Shown here: positions 35,216 through 39,266 of the stretch, in pieces
How the letters are laid out: every line of letters begins with the position of its first letter
How positions within the stretch are numbered: the stretch's first letter is position 1
Source: Alphaproteobacteria bacterium
GTDB lineage: Bacteria; Pseudomonadota; Alphaproteobacteria; Paracaedibacterales; CAIULA01
DNA: 39,266 nucleotides
Reading direction: 5' to 3'
Assembly: GCA_947475175.1 (NCBI GenBank)
Contig: CANJLN010000008.1
Location: forward strand, 1-39,266
Notes under the pieces: model-generated
Databases searched by the model: none
Seen by the model: only the letters and a program-made list of their open reading frames with translations
What the model was told of the DNA's origin: nothing
Position numbers and translations under genes: made by a program

Positions 35216-35950
35216 TTATGCTGAAGCGTACAATCCATAGCGCCTACTTCGTTGTTGATATTCATTAATCGCACTTTCAAAATCGCTTTCCGTAAAATCT
35301 GGCCACAAGGTTGGCACAAAAACAAACTCTGTATACGCCATTTGCCAAACCAAGAAATTACTAATGCGTTGTTCCCCAGAAGTTCGAATCAAAAGATCAG
35401 GATCTGGCAGGTTTGCCGTATCTAAGCTCATTGAAATGTCCTCAACATTAATTGTGTCAGGATCAAGTTCACCCGCTTTAACTTTAGAGGACAAACGTTT
35501 AAAAGCTCGAACCATTTCATCGCGACTTCCATAACTAAGGGCAAGAACAACTGTGATGGCTTTGTTATTTTTTGTTTTTTCTTCCACATCTTTAATTAAT
35601 TCTTGAATATCAGGAGCGAACAAAGTCCGATCACCAATCACCTGAATACGAACATCATTGCTCATCAAGGCTTTCAGTTCATTGCGCAAATAAAGACGCA
35701 ACAACCCCATAAAGTCATCAATCCAGCTTTTTTCTCTTAGCCAATTTTCAGAAGAAAATGTATAAAGCGTTAGGTATTGAATGCCCATTTTAGAAGCGCA
35801 TTCAGTAATCTTTCTCGCAACCTCTGCTCCGGCCTTATGTCCGGCAATAGTTGGAATCTGACGTAAACGCGCCCACCGACCATTCCCATCCATGATAATG
35901 GCTACATGTTTTGGTACATTTGGCAATTCAGACTGTTGAGACAAAGACAC
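35216..35950 (-). CDS. uppS: Undecaprenyl diphosphate synthase
   Basis: UppS extends farnesyl diphosphate with cis-isoprene units to the C55 carrier for peptidoglycan and LPS. The 244 residues carry IIMDGNGRWA with catalytic D21, GHKAGAEVARKI, YTFSSENWLR and the C-terminal RTSGEQRISNFLVWQMAYTE. The start is a GTG at 35950; a TTG two codons on is an alternative. This is the first gene of a six-gene operon that ends with pssA. Confidence 0.95.
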   Translation of the reverse strand: MSLSQQSELPNVPKHVAIIMDGNGRWARLRQIPTIAGHKAGAEVARKITECASKMGIQYLTLYTFSSENWLREKSWIDDFMGLLRLYLRNELKALMSNDVRIQVIGDRTLFAPDIQELIKDVEEKTKNNKAITVVLALSYGSRDEMVRAFKRLSSKVKAGELDPDTINVEDISMSLDTANLPDPDLLIRTSGEQRISNFLVWQMAYTEFVFVPTLWPDFTESDFESAINEYQQRSRRYGLYASA

Positions 35951-36091
35951 CCGTCAACTTATAAACATCACATGGCTTCGATCAAAGCCTAATTCCACCC
36001 TGAGCGTCAAGAAATAAAATAATTTGCCGTGTATATGAAACTCTTGTAAGACTCTGTCACTTATAACCCAATTAAAAAAAAGGGGCTGCCC

Positions 36092-36637
36092 ATGACAGTA
36101 TTCGAAATCACAAAAGATAAATATGACGTTATTCTTGATTTACGCTATGGCTCGACGGATAATTTCTTAAATCAACAGGTGTATGAAAACTCTATTTGTT
36201 ACTTGCATCAAGATGCCCTCAAACCTTTTGAGAAAGTCGTTCAGCTTGCCGCCGAGCAAGGCTGTCGCCTAAAGATCTTTGATACCTTTCGGCCACAAGC
36301 AGCGCAAGAAAAGCTTTGGAGCATTTGCCCAGACCCCATGTATGTTGCTGATCCATCAAAAGGATCCAACCACACCCGTGGCGTTGCTATTGATTTGAAC
36401 CTTGTTGATAAAAATGGAAATGAATTGGACATGGGGACACCCTTTGATGATTTCACACCACTTTCTCATCATGGCGCAGATTTACCTGCCAACGTTCAAG
36501 CAAACCGCTATTTGCTCTTAGGCATTATGCTAACAGCAGGTTTTGAGCTTTATTCTTATGAGTGGTGGCATTATCAGCTCCCCAATACAAATTCTTATCC
36601 TTTGATTAAAGACTGTTATGGAATGATGACTAAATAG
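36092..36637 (+). CDS. ddpX: D-alanyl-D-alanine dipeptidase (VanX/DdpX family)
   Basis: This zinc dipeptidase probably hydrolyses D-Ala-D-Ala. It has 181 residues with the metal and catalytic motifs SNHTRGVAIDLNL (SxHxxGxAxD) and EWWHYQ. FDTFRPQAAQEKLW carries the conserved Arg. There is no signal peptide, so it acts in the cytoplasm. AAGGGG lies 8 bases before the ATG. With no resistance genes nearby, peptidoglycan turnover is the likelier role. Confidence 0.92.
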   Translation: MTVFEITKDKYDVILDLRYGSTDNFLNQQVYENSICYLHQDALKPFEKVVQLAAEQGCRLKIFDTFRPQAAQEKLWSICPDPMYVADPSKGSNHTRGVAIDLNLVDKNGNELDMGTPFDDFTPLSHHGADLPANVQANRYLLLGIMLTAGFELYSYEWWHYQLPNTNSYPLIKDCYGMMTK

Positions 36638-36685
36638 TCACACCTATCATTCAATTTTTCCTCTTTTTCGTAGATTTTTAGTGAT

Positions 36686-36764
36686 TTGTTAAAGAATTTT
36701 CATTTATCGTGAGAGTAGATCCTCTCGTCGTTTTCAGAGGCGATTTAACAACTTTTTAAAAAGT
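36686..36764 (+). promoter_or_regulatory. Structured leader of the Ala/Pro-rich protein gene
   Basis: TTGTTAAA (36686-36693) pairs with TTTAACAA (36744-36751), enclosing CCTCT (36721-36725) with AGAGG (36736-36740). The 14-base palindrome ACTTTTTAAAAAGT (36751-36764) follows. The structure lies just before the ribosome-binding site and could stabilise or control the mRNA. Confidence 0.4.
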
Positions 36765-36791
36765 GACTACATTGAAGGGAGTTCCTTTACT

Positions 36792-37181
36792 ATGAAAAAA
36801 ACATTATTAGCAAGTGCAATCGCTTTGCTTGCTACATCCGCAATCGCTGCAGTTCCAGCGGCTGCACCGGCTGCTCCAGTTGTTGAGGCTCCAAAAGCCG
36901 CTGCTCCAGTTGCTGCTGACGCAAAAGCTGCACCAGCTGTTGACGCTGCGAAAGCTGCTGCTCCAGCTAAAGGACACAAGCGTCATCGCCATCATGGTGG
37001 CAAGCATGCTGCTGGCAACAAAATCACTGATATGCTCAACGCGCAACACGGTGCTTTCGTTGCTCCAGTTATGCCAATGGTTGTTGCTGCTCCGGCTATG
37101 CCAGCTGGCGCTCCAATGGCTGATGCTGCTGTTGTTGCTCCAGTTCCAGCTGTTGACGCTGCTGCAAAGCCAGCTGCTTAA
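36792..37181 (+). CDS. Small exported Ala/Pro-rich protein with His cluster
   Basis: This 129-residue protein has a classical signal peptide (MKKTLLASAIALLATSAIAA). The mature part is mostly Ala, Pro and Val in PA-rich repeats (VPAAAPAAP, APVVEAPKAAAPV), interrupted at about residues 60-75 by a basic His cluster (KGHKRHRHHGGKHA) that could bind metal or nucleic acid. GAAGGGAG precedes the ATG, a structured leader lies upstream and a strong terminator follows, as expected of a highly expressed single gene. No family is recognised. Confidence 0.8.
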   Translation: MKKTLLASAIALLATSAIAAVPAAAPAAPVVEAPKAAAPVAADAKAAPAVDAAKAAAPAKGHKRHRHHGGKHAAGNKITDMLNAQHGAFVAPVMPMVVAAPAMPAGAPMADAAVVAPVPAVDAAAKPAA

Positions 37182-37206
37182 TATTTTTAAGCATCTAAAA
37201 GAAATT

Positions 37207-37238
37207 AAAGGTCGGAACGAAAGTCCCGACCTTTTTTT
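37207..37238 (+). terminator. Rho-independent terminator
   Basis: AAAGGTCGG..AC and GT..CCGACCTTT pair around a GAAA loop, followed by seven T. It lies 25 bases past the stop of the Ala/Pro-rich gene. Confidence 0.9.
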
Positions 37239-37301
37239 ATCACAAAATCCTCTAAATTACTCGCTTTATCGACCTTCCGAATTGCTGTAAGACTTAAAAG
37301 C

Positions 37302-37338
37302 TCAGCTGAAAGAAAGTTAAGAACCTTCTTTCAGCTGA
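37302..37338. terminator. Perfect 13-bp hairpin after ettA
   Basis: TCAGCTGAAAGAA and TTCTTTCAGCTGA pair around an 11-base loop. It lies 7 bases past the ettA stop. TTTT follows on the plus strand and GCTTTT on the minus strand, so it may terminate ettA. Confidence 0.65.
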
Positions 37339-37344
37339 TTTTAC

Positions 37345-39024
37345 CTATCTTGCTAATGGCTTATATTTAATCCGATGAGGTTGATCAGCCGTCATGCCAA
37401 GACGACGCTTGCGGTCTTCTTCGTAAGCTTGATAGTTTCCTTCAAACCAAACAACTTGGCTGTCCCCTTCAAAGGCCAAAATATGTGTGGCGATTCTATC
37501 CAAAAACCAACGATCATGGCTGATGACAATAGCGCAGCCGGCAAAATCCAAAAGACCTTCTTCTAAAGAGCGCAATGTTTCAACATCCAGGTCATTGGTC
37601 GGCTCGTCCAATAACAGAACATTGGCGCCAGATTTGAGCATCTTGGCCAAATGAACTCGGTTTCGCTCTCCCCCTGAAAGTTGACCTACTTTTTTCTGTT
37701 GATCAGCTCCTTTGAAATTGAAAAGACCGCAGTACGCTCGGCTTGGCATGGTGCGTTTACCCAAAGCGACTTCATCGAGCCCACCAGAAATTTCTTCCCA
37801 AATGGTTTTATTCGAATTCAAAGCATCACGCGATTGATCAACATACCCCATCACTACAGTATCTCCGACCTTTAGACTGCCGCTGTCAGGCGTTTCTTGA
37901 TCGGTGAGCATACGGAATAGAGTGGTTTTACCCGCCCCATTTGGTCCAATGATCCCAACGATACCACCGCGTGGAAGATTAAAATCAAGATTATCAATGA
38001 GCATCTTGTCACCAAAAGCTTTGCTTAGATGGTCGGCTTGAATCACCAAATCACCCAAACGAGGGCCAGCCGGGATATTGATAGCCCCGTCACCTTGTCC
38101 TTGCTCACGATTTTCATTCAGTAAAGATTCATACGCTTGGATACGCGCTTTGCTCTTGCTTTGACGTCCCTTTGGTGATTGGCGAATCCATTCTAGCTCA
38201 CGCGCCAATTGTTTCTGACGTGACGATTCTTGCTTTTGTTCTGTAAAGAGACGTTTTTGTTTCTGTTCCAACCAACTGGAATAATTACCCTCGTACGGAA
38301 TACCTTGGCCACGATCTAATTCAAGAATCCAGCCAACCACGTTATCCAAGAAATAACGATCATGGGTAATCAAAACAACGGTGCCTGTGTAATCCTTTAA
38401 ATACCGCTCTAACCAAGCAACGGATTCAGCGTCCAAGTGATTGGTAGGCTCGTCCAGTAAAAGCATATCTGGTTTTTGGAGTAATAAACGGCACAACGCC
38501 ACACGACGTTTTTCACCACCAGAAAGTGTGTCAACAGCAGCATCACCGGGAGGGCATCTTAAAGCATCCATCGCAATTTCAATTTTGCGTTCCAGATCCC
38601 AAGCGTCTAAATTATCAATCTGTTCTTGGATTTCCCCTTGCTCAGCGATCAATGTATTCATTTCATCATCACTCATCGGTTCGGAGAACTTAAGATTTAG
38701 CGCTTCAAAACGATCCAAAAGCCCCTTAATTTCTGAGAGACCCGACATCACATTACCAGCAACGTCCATTGATGCATCTAGTTCAGGTTCTTGCGCCAAA
38801 TAACCAATCTTAACACCATCGGCGGACCATGCTTCGCCATTAAATTCTTTATCAAGTCCAGCCATAATTTTCAAGAGAGTCGATTTACCAGATCCATTGG
38901 GGCCAATGATGCCGATTTTGGCACCAGGGAAAAAAGATAACCAAACGTCTTTTAAGACCTCACGTCCTCCTGGGTAAATTTTAGAGAGACTCTTCATCAC
39001 ATAGGTGTATTGGTATGCTGCCAC
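37345..39024 (-). CDS. ettA: Energy-dependent translational throttle protein EttA (ABC-F)
   Basis: EttA binds the ribosomal E site and gates the first elongation steps according to ATP/ADP. The GTG at 39024 gives [15 protein letters not shown], the family start, with AAGGA 8 bases upstream. A TTG six codons earlier is less likely. There are two ABC domains: GPNGSGKST with [13 protein letters not shown] and [12 protein letters not shown], then GPNGAGKTT with [13 protein letters not shown] and [11 protein letters not shown]. The extra arm helices in domain 1 (about residues 90-150) and the charged linker between domains are typical of EttA. The length of about 559 residues is normal. Confidence 0.95.
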   Translation of the reverse strand: MAAYQYTYVMKSLSKIYPGGREVLKDVWLSFFPGAKIGIIGPNGSGKSTLLKIMAGLDKEFNGEAWSADGVKIGYLAQEPELDASMDVAGNVMSGLSEIKGLLDRFEALNLKFSEPMSDDEMNTLIAEQGEIQEQIDNLDAWDLERKIEIAMDALRCPPGDAAVDTLSGGEKRRVALCRLLLQKPDMLLLDEPTNHLDAESVAWLERYLKDYTGTVVLITHDRYFLDNVVGWILELDRGQGIPYEGNYSSWLEQKQKRLFTEQKQESSRQKQLARELEWIRQSPKGRQSKSKARIQAYESLLNENREQGQGDGAINIPAGPRLGDLVIQADHLSKAFGDKMLIDNLDFNLPRGGIVGIIGPNGAGKTTLFRMLTDQETPDSGSLKVGDTVVMGYVDQSRDALNSNKTIWEEISGGLDEVALGKRTMPSRAYCGLFNFKGADQQKKVGQLSGGERNRVHLAKMLKSGANVLLLDEPTNDLDVETLRSLEEGLLDFAGCAIVISHDRWFLDRIATHILAFEGDSQVVWFEGNYQAYEEDRKRRLGMTADQPHRIKYKPLAR

Positions 39025-39123
39025 TATTGGGTTCCTTGTCAAACTGTTATATAAATCTCATTTTTTTTAAAGATATTGACTAATGGGAGATTTAGCAATG
39101 GGCTACTGTATAATAGCCAGGGC

Positions 39124-39266
39124 CTACGCAGGAAGAATTTTGTTGACACAAGCAGTAAGGTGTTTGATTGACATGGCGTTTTTTCGCATGAGGCTTTTAA
39201 TAGTCTGATCTGGCTTTACTTTGGCTTTGTGAAGAATGTTAAGAGTCCACTTTCGTAAGATATTCA
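39124..39266 (-). pseudogene. ISAs1-type transposase, C-terminal end (cut by window edge)
   Basis: An open frame enters from the right edge and ends at TAG (39124-39126). It encodes LRKWTLNILHKAKVK...SLMRKNAMSIKHLTACV, which resembles the C-terminus of ISAs1/H-repeat transposases (INIL..K, MRKAAM...YL). The start lies beyond the window, so intactness is unknown. Confidence 0.7.

Overview
The window looks like a chromosomal segment of an intracellular alphaproteobacterium, most likely of the Holosporales/Caedibacter type. This is inferred from low G+C, ThyX rather than ThyA, many exported orphan proteins, decayed IS elements and dense intergenic palindromes; no rRNA or other taxonomic marker is present. 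Both ends are cut in transposase remnants (IS982-type at 1-144, ISAs1-type at 39124-39266). I saw no tRNA, rRNA or CRISPR.

Layout. 1-1825: transposase tail, a tiny membrane ORF, an exported orphan and an outer-membrane beta-barrel. 1992-9215: malic enzyme MaeB, an exported parvulin foldase made of two copies of one unit, and divergent SecA. 9352-17714: a small membrane protein, a membrane-anchored HtrA-like protease, an exported orphan (12047-13585) inserted between a 3' fragment of thyX and intact thyX, another exported orphan and an MsbA-type exporter. 17918-21894: one very repetitive surface-protein gene broken by three single-base indels. 22371-27355: small exported protein, GIY-YIG nuclease remnant inside an inverted repeat, Nudix hydrolase, exported orphan, MFS transporter, TrmL and a small lipoprotein. 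27445-30876: a large exported protein with two P-loop GTPase-like units, flanked by a short duplication of the lipoprotein/pssA 3' junction. 31064-35950: lipid operon uppS-cdsA-dxr-gmhA-psd-pssA. 36092-39024: D-Ala-D-Ala dipeptidase, Ala/Pro-rich exported protein and EttA.

The core genes serve the envelope: SecA exports, the parvulin and HtrA-like protease handle exported proteins, CdsA/PssA/Psd make phosphatidylethanolamine, Dxr and UppS supply isoprenoid carrier, GmhA starts heptose synthesis, and MsbA-type export fits lipid or LPS transport.

The strongest novelties are: (1) composite palindromic repeats sharing an ATCCAG-spacer-CTGGAT core, one of which holds a GIY-YIG nuclease remnant exactly in the spacer, suggesting a nuclease-linked mobile palindrome; (2) a tandem exported GTPase-like protein; (3) two independent insertions of orphan exported genes at the 3' end of a housekeeping gene, each leaving a duplicated 3' end; (4) the three-indel repeat protein.
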